In this document: in pieces, positions 34,401 through 45,340 of the stretch
Position numbering within the stretch: the stretch's first letter is position 1
Layout of the letters: each line of letters starts with the position of its first letter
DNA from: Gnetum montanum
Taxonomy: Eukaryota; Streptophyta; Gnetopsida; Gnetales; Gnetaceae
NCBI GenBank assembly: GCA_015680685.1
Contig: MNCI01037811.1
Location: 511,770-575,769, forward strand
Direction: 5' to 3'
Length of the DNA stretch: 64,000 nt
The notes under the pieces: generated by a model
Databases searched by the model: none
The model's input: only the letters and a program-made list of their open reading frames with translations
What the model was told of the DNA's origin: nothing
Position numbers and translations under genes: made by a program

Positions 34401-35156
34401 AAAGTGGGTCCATTGCGAGACCAATCTTCATATACCCACCCATGAGCTTTACAATGTTCAAAGGCCCTGGAAAACCGCTTATGATAATGGACAATAGCAC
34501 CCTTGGTTTGAGCCAACACGGCACCATGAAGAGCGAGGCCCACCATGAAACCTTCCAAGGCTATACACGTTAAGTCAACTCCATCATCATTCGTGCACAT
34601 TCCGTGCTCGTCAAAATTGGGCCTGCCAAGAAAAAGATAATCAAACATAAACAATGGTATAACACCGAAGCAAAAAAAATAAAGATAAATAAACAAAAGC
34701 GCTTACCTTTCTACCTTGTACACTGTTTCAGGTGGGTTCTGGAATAATGTATGTACACAGAAAGCTACGAAAAGGGTGTTACTGTTGTTGTAGTGGTTAC
34801 AAGATGATAACTCCCAAACACGAGTCAGAGGACGGCTAGATCAAGGACCTGTGGCGAGACCGCCATCAACTTTAAATAATCCCTTGTCCACATAAACAAT
34901 GAAGGCCAATATGTCATGGGATGAGCCAGGCAGTATGATCTCAACAACGCTATGAGCCAACAGGTCACTTAAATGAGACCAAATGACCACGCTAAAACCC
35001 TGCAGGATAAATGATAGAAATTCACTAGAGCCTAGGCGAAACCATAAACCTTGTGACCTGATCTTCATGTCATGATGAGGTGCGTTGGGCTCCAAGGGGC
35101 CAGACCATGACAACAAACCCATGATTTCCACCACCAAAAGAAAGGGCTTAAGTCCC
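31418..35156 (-). pseudogene. multi-exon antisense gene of the retrotransposon, unit 1
   Basis: Seven exons can be drawn: A 34707-35156, B 34350-34622, C 33215-34261, D 32805-33083, E 32518-32721, F 31643-32421, H 31418-31510. Donors are GTAAGC, GTAAGT (three times), GTGTGT and GTGAGT; acceptors are all AG. Junction phases agree (A/B phase 2; B/C, C/D, D/E and E/F phase 1; F/H phase 0), giving about 3.1 kb of coding sequence and an acidic C-terminus ending PPPNASS. Exon C is a compact domain (VAFHLTIEFFSDLFGV, FPKSLSQMRALGVELAHIMC) that loosely recalls the 'putative plant transposon protein' domain found in extra ORFs of plant Ty3/gypsy elements (inference). Exon F has a coiled coil (EQLWLEIQSLKGNLAKVTEE). 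TGA at 34841-34843 and 33234-33236, a TAG near 32956 and others in F break this copy. Function unknown. Confidence 0.75.
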
Positions 35157-35300
35157 CTGCACAAAGCCAAAACCTTAAATAAGTAACTTAAAACGTAAAA
35201 CATGTAAACTAAACAAACAAAATAGACAAATAAGTAAATAAACCTAGCATTCAATGCACACACAAGACCACCCCATGAGACAAGAAATACCGATATTCAT
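35157..35300 (-). other. possible upstream exon/intron of the antisense gene
   Basis: Before exon A is a T-rich intron-like stretch ending GCTTTGTGCAG. Upstream, a reading through ISIRYTKR, ISVFLVSWGGL (clearest in unit 2 near 53600) may be a first exon, with a possible donor GTGTGTGC. The true start codon is not fixed. Confidence 0.4.
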
Positions 35301-35399
35301 TTGGTGTATCTAATGCTTATTGCGGAACATTGGAGATCATTAAACAACATTAACACTTAAAAACAACCATCACGAAAACTATGTAAGTCATTTAGTCCT

Positions 35400-37590
35400 C
35401 AGAGTCACATCACATCAGTAAGTAAAAGCATCGAGTAAGAAGAATCACGAAGTTCAAGTTATCTCGAAAAAAAATTCATTAACCTCAGCAGCTAGCGCAG
35501 GCACGTGAGGACTACTCACGCCGCAACAACAAACTGCTCATGCCGCAAAAACATTTACTCACACTGCTAAGCAAAAGGTTTCTGGTTACTCACACTTAGT
35601 AACGCTCACGGTTTTTTTACGTGGTAGCAAGGACATTTACTCACGCTACCCTTGTCCACAGTCAATTCACTGATGCTAACAATTAAATACAGTAACCCAT
35701 AATGAAAAAGAGGGAAAACATTGAGTAATCACACTGTAAATTAGCAATACACAAGCTTACACTGCGATAGGAACCGATCATTCACGTCCTGGTTTGGGGG
35801 CCAGTAACTAGAGCTGGAGATAAATAGCCAGTAACTAACGCTAAAGATAAACAGCCCTGCAATTAACACTGGAGATAAATAGCTAGTAACTAATGCTAGA
35901 GATAAACAGCCCTGCAACAAACGCTGGAGATAAAATAAATAGCCCTGCGACTAACACTGGAGATACAGCCCTGCGATTTATGTCACAAAAAATAGTGACT
36001 CAAGACCCTGGTTCTCCCAACCAAAATGCAGCCAAGAAAAATATACCCAAAACATGGGAATCCTTGCAACTGATGCTACCTATGGGCATGCCCCACTTTA
36101 CTCACGCTAGTTCAAAACCAGTAACAGGAATAAAAATAAAATAGTAGCCCCAAATCCAGAATCGAAACCACAGACCCACCAAAATGCACCAAAGATGCAC
36201 CAAAACATGATTGTTTTAGGACCACTCACGTTGGAGAGTAGCTTACGCTACTCACACCACAAAAATTGCAATTTCCTTGGGCGCTCACACCCAGGCAAAA
36301 ATTTTCCAAAATTCACGGTTTCCCTAGGATATTCGCGCACAGGCAAAATAACAATAATAATAATAAATCGACAAAAATCAATTTTTCTGGGGCGTTCACG
36401 CCCAGGCAAAGATCAACTTTTTCCAGAACGTCAACGACCAAGCATGGCAGAAATCACTTTTCCCTGGGCACTCACGCCCTCTCAACCCTATACCCATGCC
36501 CATACCCTGGGTTGCTCACACTGGGCATGCCCTAGGCTACTCACGCTGATTTATCGTCACGCAGAAATAAGATTGCAGGGACATGCTCTGGCCACCACAC
36601 TCGCGTCCCTGCAACACATGCCAAGGCCCATACGTGCCTCGCAATACAACTCACGCTGAGGTGTGCCCTAAATAACTCATGCTGAGGTGCACCCTTATTA
36701 GTCATACTAGGCATTCCCCCTTCCCTCATGCTGAGACATGCCCTGATTTGCTCACGCTGCGGCATGCCATGGGTTGCCACAATGAGCAGGCCCTAGGTCT
36801 GATCCTTTCACTTAGGTCATCACACAACAACCACAAAAATGACGAAATGCAAAACCCCAGCAACGTCCCTGATCCCCGAAATACACACGAGAAAAACACA
36901 ATAAAAACCCCAGAATCCAGCAAAAATAGCAACCGTAATGGCTCACGCTGTGCTTACTCTACAATAGAATGACATGGAACAAAAATGTACTTGTGTACAG
37001 TCATTGTCCATGATGAAATTGTGGGTTGGGGAAGGCATTGAAGTAGTTGTTTGCTCTCCTCTGCGAACAATAAGCTAGCTTGATTCTTCCCCTTGCATTG
37101 GCTTGTTTCTGCCTTCCCCTTCATCGTCGTTACTCATGCTCACGCTACTCTGTACCGTGGTAACTCATGCCCTGCCAACACTTCTTGTGGCTCACGCTCC
37201 ATGCCTCGCCTTGTTGCTCACGGTATGCTTTGCACCTAGTAGGTCACGTTGCCAATCCCTCTACCTCACGCTACCTGCATTTCTTATTGTTAACGCTGCA
37301 TCATTGTTCAATAGCTCATGCTATGCACTGGTCCTCTAACTCACACTATGTCCAAGTTACTCATGCTCACGGTACATTTGGGGCCATTTTACCCCACTTT
37401 GCTATTACGTGGCGCCCTTCCCTTTCTTCTCTTATTCATTTTCACTTTATTTTTGTAGCTACTTCTCTTCATTTCTCTCATACATATTTACCGAGTTTTG
37501 CAAAGTAGCCTATACATTTAAAAAAAATACATCCATAGAAAAAATCCAACAATCACAAACAAAAATCATAATACTACTTGGAACATGACT
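35400..37590 (+). promoter_or_regulatory. ACGCT-rich spacer between antisense gene and pol, unit 1
   Basis: About 2 kb of non-coding sequence with many CTCACGCT words and their decayed forms (CTCATGCT, CTCACACT), often followed by G or A. It lies between the 5' ends of two divergent genes (antisense gene leftward, RT ORF rightward), so a shared promoter or leader is a fair inference. A short run of related units of about 30 bp, each with AACGCTGGAGATAAA or a variant, is at 35800-35960. Open frames across it are artefacts of word composition. Confidence 0.6.
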
Positions 37591-37599
37591 AGTAAATGG

Positions 37600-37660
37600 C
37601 CCGGCATGGCCTTAAATTGCCACACGTAGCCCGGTAAGGCCTAATACTGCCATGCGTTCA
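37600..37660. repeat. GGCATGGCCTTAAA units before pol, unit 1
   Basis: Two units of about 30 bp (GGCCCGGCATGGCCTTAAAT... and a diverged second). They are the counterpart of 24777-24875 and 55862-55912. Confidence 0.7.
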
Positions 37661-37727
37661 TGTATGATAATAAACTACTCATTGCAATACCTTAGTTACA
37701 TTTAGATGTAAAATTTATTACATACGA

Positions 37728-40700
37728 ATGGCAACTAAACCTTCACTCACATTGCCCCGTGTTCAAATTGGCAGGAGCGACCACATGGATAACAAGAACC
37801 TCCTGACAACGCTGTCCATCAACGGAACACATGGGGCCATTCAACGAGAAGTCAATCTAGAATCCATTTATCTAGACTCATCATCAACTTATGATAATTT
37901 CGTGGCATCAACACAAGAGACACTTGATTGATTTAAGAGAATGCCAAAAACTCTGGACTTAGAGGCCGATAACATCACCGAAGATCCCCTCATTGAAGTC
38001 CCCATAACTATGTTCGATGGCAAAGTTAAAATATTAAAACTGAGTACTCTATTAAATCCACAACTGGCCAGTAACATAGCTCAAGTGCTGAAAGACAACA
38101 TGAAAGCATTCGCTTGGTCCTATACTGATATGTCAGGACTAAACCCTAGAATAGTCCAACATAACATCATCCTTGATCCAAAACTTAGACCAGTGAAACA
38201 AAAAGCACGAAAGGTTAAACTTGAGGTAGCACTAGTAGTTCGTAATGAAATCACGAAACTTTAAAAAGCTAATTTCATCCAAGTTGTTGACTACACCGAT
38301 TGGGTGTCCAACATAGTCATACTCCCAAAGAAGAATGGGAGCATTTGCCTATGTATTGACTTTCATGACCTCAACATTGCAACCATAAAAGATGACTTCC
38401 CCCTACCTGGTATCGATCAACTTGTTGATTCAACTGTTGGGCATGCATTGTTGTCGTTTATGGATGGATTCTCAAGATACAACCAGATTAGGATCAACCC
38501 AAAACATCAACTCAGGACAACCTTCATGACACCATGGGGCACATTCTGTTATACAATGATGTCATTCAGTCTAAAAAATGCCGGTGCTACATATCAGTGA
38601 GCAATGACTTACATCTTTAGTGATTATATGCTTGATTCACTCAATGATTATGTAGACGACATCGCAGTTAAGTCAAAAACAACTGAGCAGCACGTCAATG
38701 ATTTAGACTTGGTACTTAAATGTTGTCTCAAGTATGAGCTTAGACTTAACCCAGAGAAATGTGTTTTTGGGATCAAAACAGGCAAAATTCTTGGATTCAT
38801 AGTATCTGAAACAAGGATACGAGTAGATCTTTATAAGGTTAAGGTAATAACAAATTTGAAACCACCTAGCAACCTTACTAAACTACGCAGTCTACGAGGT
38901 AGATTACAATTTATTAGGCACTTCATTGAAAAGCTGACAAACAGGTTGAAGCCCATGCAACATTTATTGTGCAAAAATGTCCATTTTCAATGGACTCAAC
39001 AGTGCCAAGAAGCCTTTGAGAACATCAAAACGGCATTAGCTCAACTACTGATAGTTTATCCCCCACAGAACAAAAAGCCCTTCTACATTTACCTTGCGAC
39101 ATCGAATTCATCTATCGCGTCTATGCTTTGTCAGAAACGAGAATATGGAACCGAAATCCCTATCTACTACCTAAGCCATGCCTTAGTGGCCCACGAACAA
39201 AGATACAATGATGTCAAGAGTTCATGTCTAGCCCTTATCTTTTCCTTGAAGAAGTGGCGACATTATCTCTTCCATAACCAATTCAACATTATTTGTAAAG
39301 ACAATGTGCTTAGAGCTATCACCAATAACATTTACGAATCAAGCAAGATAGCTAGATAGAAGGCAATGATTGCTGAGTTTGACCTGCACTACATAGCTCA
39401 ATCTTCCACAAAGGGTCAAGAAATAGTCAATCCAATGACCATCTCACTGACAAAAGACCAAGCAACGATCAACCCTGAGTTCCCTGATGAGAACATGAAC
39501 ACCATAGACACGGTGCCCGACAACAACGATGCAATCTTATACTTTGATGGAGCATCGACCTCCTGAGGAGGAAGTGCTGTAGCCATCATAACCTATCCCT
39601 CTAGAGAAATTTGACCCTCTACCTATCGACTAAACTTCCCTTGCACCAACAATGTGGTAGAGTACGAAGGTCTTCTTAGAGGTCTTATGGTAGCACTAGC
39701 TTCAGGAATCACATGGCTTGTAATTCAAGGTGACTCAAAGCTGGTAATCAATCAAGTCATGGATGTTTTCGCATGCAAAGATTTGCATTTACAACCGTAC
39801 TGTGACTTAACTAAACACCTACTGAAATAGTTAACAAAAATAGATGTGCAACATGTTCCTAGAAATGAAAATACCATCGCAGATGCACTTGCAACACTAG
39901 CCTTAAAAGTGACACCAGGCATGTTTCATGCGTTGCCTAATTCCATAACGAATTGCACCAAACCTGTAACTGACACTCCCGATGACATACCTATGGCATT
40001 AGTTAGTACAACACATGCAGTGGAATGGTATGATGACATAAAAGAGTACGTTCTACATGGTGAACCACCACAACATCTAACGAATGCTCAAAAGGACGTG
40101 GTGCGAAAACATTCTCAACAATATGCGTTGATAGGAGACACGTTATGTCGTAGATTCTATGAGGGCATTTTGTTAGTGTGCGTTAGTAGCATTGACGATC
40201 ACACCATCATGGAGAAAGTTCATGAAGGACTTTGCGGAGGACATATAGCGCCCAAGACAATGGCAACGAAAATCATACGCTTAGGATATTATTGGCCACA
40301 CATGGAGTACAATTGTTTCTCCAAGGTCAAAACGTGCAACATCTATCAAAAACATGGTAATTTGATACATGTGCCACCGAATGAGTTGCATACAACACAA
40401 ATCACATAGCCTTTCCAAAAATGGTGGTTAGACATCATTGGACCGATAACTCCCCCATCTTCGACAGGATATAGCTTCATCATCACCGCAATTGAATACT
40501 TCACAAAATGGGTAGAAGTTATCCCCCTTAGAAAAACCACATCCACACAAGTGTGCAATTTTATACTCGAAAATATTATAACCTATTTTGACGTCCCAAT
40601 GACCATAATCATTGATAACGGGCCACAATTTAGTAGTGCCGAAACCAAAAACTTCTGTAAGAGCCTAGGAATCAAACTCTCATTCTCATCACCATACTAC

Positions 40701-41264
40701 CCACAAAGCAATGGTCAAGCAGAATCCATGAATAAAACCATCATCATGGTGCTCAAGAAAATGCTTCATCAGAGTAAACGAAAATGGCATGAATAGCTAG
40801 CTTACCCGCTATGGACATATTGAACGACCCATCGAACATTAATAGGTAAAACACCCTATAGCATTGTTTATGGATCAGAAGCTATTTTACCTTTAGAGTT
40901 GCAGGTACCCTCGTTGTGGATCACTCTTTCTGGACTCCTCGATGAAGGTCAAAATGATGAGTTGCGCATTGTTGACCTTGACGCAATGGAGGAGGAACAT
41001 ACATGCACGCTCGATCAAATCGAGTGGTACTAAAAACAATAACGATGGCAACATCGACATAACGTACACAAGTGCCCAATCAAAGAGGGTGACCTTGTCC
41101 TCAAGATAGTCCGTGAACACTCGAACAAATTCTCAGCCAACTGGGAAGGGCCTTACTTGGTCACTAAGGCATACGACAATGGGGCAATCAAACTCACCAA
41201 CATGGATGAAAATGAGATCACCAACCCTACAAATCACATGTACCTGAAACCATTCTATGTCTGA
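37728..41264 (+). pseudogene. RT-RNase H-integrase ORF, unit 1
   Basis: One reading frame of 1179 codons from MATKPSLTLP to a TGA at 41262-41264. Domains in order: linker with VNLESI; RT fingers/palm (about 38280-38600: DWVSNIVILPKKNGSICLCI, FMDGFSRYNQI); YVDD at 38649-38660 followed by VKSKTTEQHVNDLDLVLK; RNase H (about 38990-39360); a second Tat-type RNase H (about 39535-39830: YFDGAS, NNVVEYEGLLRGL, VIQGDSKLVINQV); integrase zinc region (about 40220-40350); core with LDIIGPI, IDNGPQF, QAESMNK. About ten nonsense codons break it, but no net frameshift is apparent: all segments share one frame. Most stops fit CGA/CAG/TGG changed to TGA/TAG. It makes DNA from element RNA and inserts it; this copy is dead. 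Confidence 0.9.
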
Positions 41265-41269
41265 TGAAC

Positions 41270-41620
41270 TTAAGGTACGTCTCGATCCTGGCATCATGAC
41301 CTAAAACTGATACCACAGAACGTCCTGGAGCTATGACTTAAAACTAGCACCACAGAACGTCCTAGCATTATGACGGTAAACTAATACCATAGATTCGTTA
41401 TCCTGTATGGCATTAAACTACCACATTTTTGTCTGCCAGAGTCTGTTAAGACTATAAACTAGCTTGCCTCCTCACAGTTTGCCACGACTATAAACTAGCA
41501 TTGCACCGTCTGCTCTGACACTAAACTGGCAATGTCCAAACGGTTATGACATAAAGCTAATCCATGATAGTCTGCCAAGATTATAAACTGGCAACATCAT
41601 CACTGGCCCATTGATCTGTC
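41270..41620. repeat. TTAAACT/TAAACT modules after integrase, unit 1
   Basis: A series of diverged units of about 35-45 bp, each ending in (T)TAAACTA or TAAACTGGC, with CGTCCTG, ATGAC and CACAGA words between. Tandem repeats in the 3' region before the 3' LTR are well known for Tat elements. Here they also occur at the other coding-block edges. Confidence 0.7.
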
Positions 41621-42660
41621 ACTACAATCAACGACTTGTCTTCATCTAAATCCTGCAGCATGATTCACCACCTGGACTTTGATGACACTGATGTTGCTCA
41701 TTTTGTTTGCCTGAATTTCAACATGGTGTCTCCATCCCATCGGCTATTTTCATGTTTAAAGTGTTTTAGACTAACTCACTTGTGGTTTTCTTGTCCTCTT
41801 GGAGTTGTGTTTGCAGGATGACACTCTTGAGGTGTTCGTACATGGATGTACTTCATCGTGACGACAAGGTATCACATTCTTCCTGATGCACGTAACTGGA
41901 TTAATCAATCCGTTCATGAGTACATTCCCAACTCCTGATACATCCCCTATTTCCCCATCATTCTTCCCTTAGCCTATTCAATTATATCCCCTTGATACAT
42001 TCTACTCACCTCAAAACTCTCCATACACTCTTGCACACTGTAGCCCTGTAAGCAGTTGCGATGCAAAACACAATATACAGTACATGATGAAAAATGCAAG
42101 TGCTCATACACAAGCGTAGCATTAAAAGTAAGATCCTCCAAAAAGACCAAAACAAAAAACCAAAAAAAATCAAAGAGAAAAATACATCATAAGGCCATTG
42201 GCTCTTCTCATACAAGCCCCAGGTGGGAAGGTAATTGTCTTGATAGAAAATACTCGTGTCTCAAACAATCATGATGCACCGCCTCATCACATGGCTTTGG
42301 CTGTTGACAACAGGTTCTCTTAAACATGATACAAGGGTCTTGTGCCTCCAAAGGACACACCTCCCATGCCTTGGTCCCAAGTCTACTAGATACTGGCTAC
42401 CAACAAGGACCAACATGACTTGTTTAAAAGAGCATTCCTCCCACACAGTTGAACAAAACAATCCCTTGATCAATCCGTAACCCCACAGTTACAACCTCCT
42501 TCCCATGCATCTCAAAAGTTCAGTTCCCGATCCAATGTACTTCTGAACATGGTGCGATGACATCTGGCCAAGTGCCCGACGGACAGTGCTTGATGCCAAG
42601 TTGCTTGTGGTGTTTTGTACTTCTTTGTTGATGCCTCTCGGGTGGATTCCTCTAGGCGTC
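41621..42660. other. 3' untranslated region, unit 1
   Basis: Non-coding sequence between integrase modules and the middle LTR, closely matched by 57930-58957 in unit 2. Short open frames on both strands show no motif and are not supported. Confidence 0.5.
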
Positions 42661-42661
42661 A

Positions 42662-42677
42662 ACAAAGAGGGGCCAAT
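42662..42677 (+). promoter_or_regulatory. polypurine tract before the middle LTR
   Basis: AACAAAGAGGGGCCAA ends exactly at the LTR start (TGAAAAC). The same tract precedes LTR 3 at 58960-58974. Confidence 0.7.
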
Positions 42678-44587
42678 GAAAACACCACAAAAATTTTGGC
42701 CAAGCACTTTTAGACAGGACTCAAGCCAAGTCATGCCACTGCCCAACATGAGTACAGCGTGACCAACTTTTGGAGCCCCAAGATCAGGTCCAAACAACCT
42801 CGATTTGAGCACACAGGCCCTCCATGAGCTTCACCGATGCCCCCTACAGCTCCCAACCTTCGAAACCTTGAAATTCAAGCTAGAATCACATGTTTTGAGC
42901 CACTTTTAGTTAGTCACGCTGAGGTCACGCTGCACAGTGTGACCAAACAACAACAGCTCAATTTGGGCACCTCCAGGCAGAATTTTGGCATGAATTCAAT
43001 TCATGGGAGTTAGGCAGCAATTGTACATGTTCATAGCCTCCAGAAAATCAAAATTTGGACCTCAAAAATGGCATGTTCAGTTAGTCATGCTGAGGTCATG
43101 TTGTACAACGTGACCACAGTGTGAGCAACCAAAAACAGGGCACACCAAGCAGTTCCAGGCACATTTTTGACAGGAACTCAATCCCCAGGGGACAAGCAAC
43201 AACTGTACTGACTCTCAAGCTTCAGAAAATCTAGATTTGGGCTTCAAATGTACCATTTTAACTTGGTCACGCTGAATTCACACTGCACAGCGTGACCACA
43301 GCGTGACCAAACAAAAGATGACCAAAATAGCATAAAATGAAGTCAAATTCAGCATCCAGGCAACCTTGGAGAGTAGGCAGCAGTTGAGCATCAACAAGCG
43401 AGCATCAGCATCCGAAAATTAGCTCAAAATAGGGCACAAACACTTGTCATGCTGAGGTCACATTGGGCAGTGTGACCAACCAAAAGTATGCCAAAACAGC
43501 CTTCAAATCAGCTCAAAATAGATGTGTAGAACCCTCTCAACCTCAGGCATGCAGATCCGCTCCAAAAACGGGTCTCACAAGTCAAAAATGGGCTCAAAAT
43601 GCATCATAAACATTGGACACACTGGACACTGACACGCTGGGATGCTGATGCCAGGACACACTACAGATACACTAGAGCCAGATCCACACACGCTGGAGGC
43701 CTTGGTGAAGCAAAAATAGCACAGATTTGCAAATCCAGAGGCTAGACATCCAAATCCACTCCTGTACTTTAACATTCTTTGTACATCTTGCATTTTTCAA
43801 CGTATCAAGCTCTTACATTGTGGATTACACATGCCAGCGTAAGAGATCTTGGTCACGCTGCACCCTGTACATTGTAAAATTTTGTGCATCCAGTCAAAAC
43901 GTTCACTTGTCGCCCGATCGGTATTTCTCGCATCTGATAACCATTGATCTTTCACACAGATCCAAATCTCGCGCTCAAACCTGCATAAATACCCCAATCT
44001 CACACTAAACCAGGGTTGGCAATTTTGGGAGAAGGGAGATCTAGAGAGTTGGTGAATCTCATCATCATTATCTCGTACTATTGGGCATTACCCAGACTTG
44101 GTCACGCTGAGCACTCGGGGTAATTTTGGGCACGCTGCACACCTGCGACCAGGAACTTGCAATCCCCCACCATCCATATACCCTGCACATCAGGGTTAAA
44201 CATCTGCCTTGCAACCCATCCGCAACTACGTTCTAACCGACGCACTTTCTATACTTTTTTGACACAAACAGTTCATTTTTTCCCACAATTGTTTGCGGTT
44301 TTCATTCTGTGCACATTCTATGCTGTTTTCACTTTATTCAAATAGTTTACGCTTGTTTACGTATGTTACGTTTAGTTTACAAAGTTGTTTACGTATAACC
44401 CAACGCATTGCAATTTGCGTACGTTAGGGAAAGTCCTTGTTTGATCCGCGTGTGGACCCTTCTAGGTACTCTACCTTCATTTATTTCCAGCTTGCCCTCG
44501 CACGAAGGTGGGGTCTTACTATTTCTTCCATAGGTCTCTCGGCGTCCATTTCATTCCAGCCTCACGCTGACAATTTCGGACAGTACA
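42678..44587 (+). repeat. LTR 2 (middle LTR, shared by both units)
   Basis: 1910 bp, TGAAAAC...AGTACA, with several GTCACGCTG / CAGCGTGAC dyads in its first 900 bp and a TATA-like CATAAATA near 43984. It is bounded by a polypurine tract on the left and a PBS on the right, and no target duplication separates it from the units. Confidence 0.9.
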
Positions 44588-44592
44588 GTAAA

Positions 44593-44612
44593 TTGGCACT
44601 AGAAGGAGGGCC
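44593..44612 (+). promoter_or_regulatory. primer binding site of unit 2
   Basis: TTGGCACTAGAAGGAGGGCC, five bases after LTR 2. It is almost the same as the site in the gag-only element (12647-12665). The primer tRNA was not identified. Confidence 0.75.
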
Positions 44613-45340
44613 TATTTTTTTTTTGCATCTGCTTCTTAGCATCCTAGATCCAGAGTCCACATGCTGTCTTGTTGCCAGCGTTCCCACACTGCCCTGTTCC
44701 CAGCATCCATTAAACCCTACTCTCTCAGTCCTGCACGCTTTTTCTAACTTTCCAAACACGTTGTTGTTTAAACCACAGCGTCCTGCACTCTATCCTCAAA
44801 TCTTGACGCTGCCCCCAACGTCCTGCACTTCGTTCCAGCTTCAAACATTGTTCACAGCATCTCTCATCATTTTCTCCCTTCTCAGACTATGTTAATAGCG
44901 TCTAGCAACTCGATTTTTCCTTCTAGATGCTGCAGTCAGCGTCCACACACTGTCCCACAGGTCAGACGCTGCATTTTAAACTCACTTTCATTTTAGCATC
45001 AGTTTCCAGGCAACACACTTTACTTCAGCGTTCACACGTTGTTTTCCCTTTTCAAAGTTACATGTTGCATCAATTTAAGGTGGACACGTTCTAGCTTGTT
45101 TAGTATACACGCTGAAACGTTGTATTGTCATACGTTGCTCATATCATTTCATACATTGTCCATTCTTCAATACGCTACCTGTATTTGTCATACGCTGCAT
45201 ATTTCATACGCTACTCATAGTTTCTTGCCATACGCTGCATATTTCACACGCTGTTGACCATACACTGCAGACACTTAGCACGCATTTTCTCTCTCTTACG
45301 CTCTAATTCCTTCCATACCTTGTCTTCATAATCACTCATA
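44613..45340 (+). promoter_or_regulatory. leader with repeated ACGCT words, unit 2
   Basis: About 730 bp between PBS and gag. Words such as CAGCGTCC, GACGCTGC and, at 45120-45260, CATACGCTGCAT / CATACGCTACTC recur every 15-40 bp. A frame at 44437-44895 overlaps the LTR end and is not supported as a gene. The leader would hold the packaging signal, but none can be proved here. Confidence 0.55.

Larger units (their letters stand above)
34416..41470 (+). repeat. right arm of 7 kb inverted repeat
   Basis: Partner of 20958-27951 in normal orientation. The loop between the arms (27952-34415) holds gag-protease and most of the antisense gene of unit 1. Confidence 0.85.
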
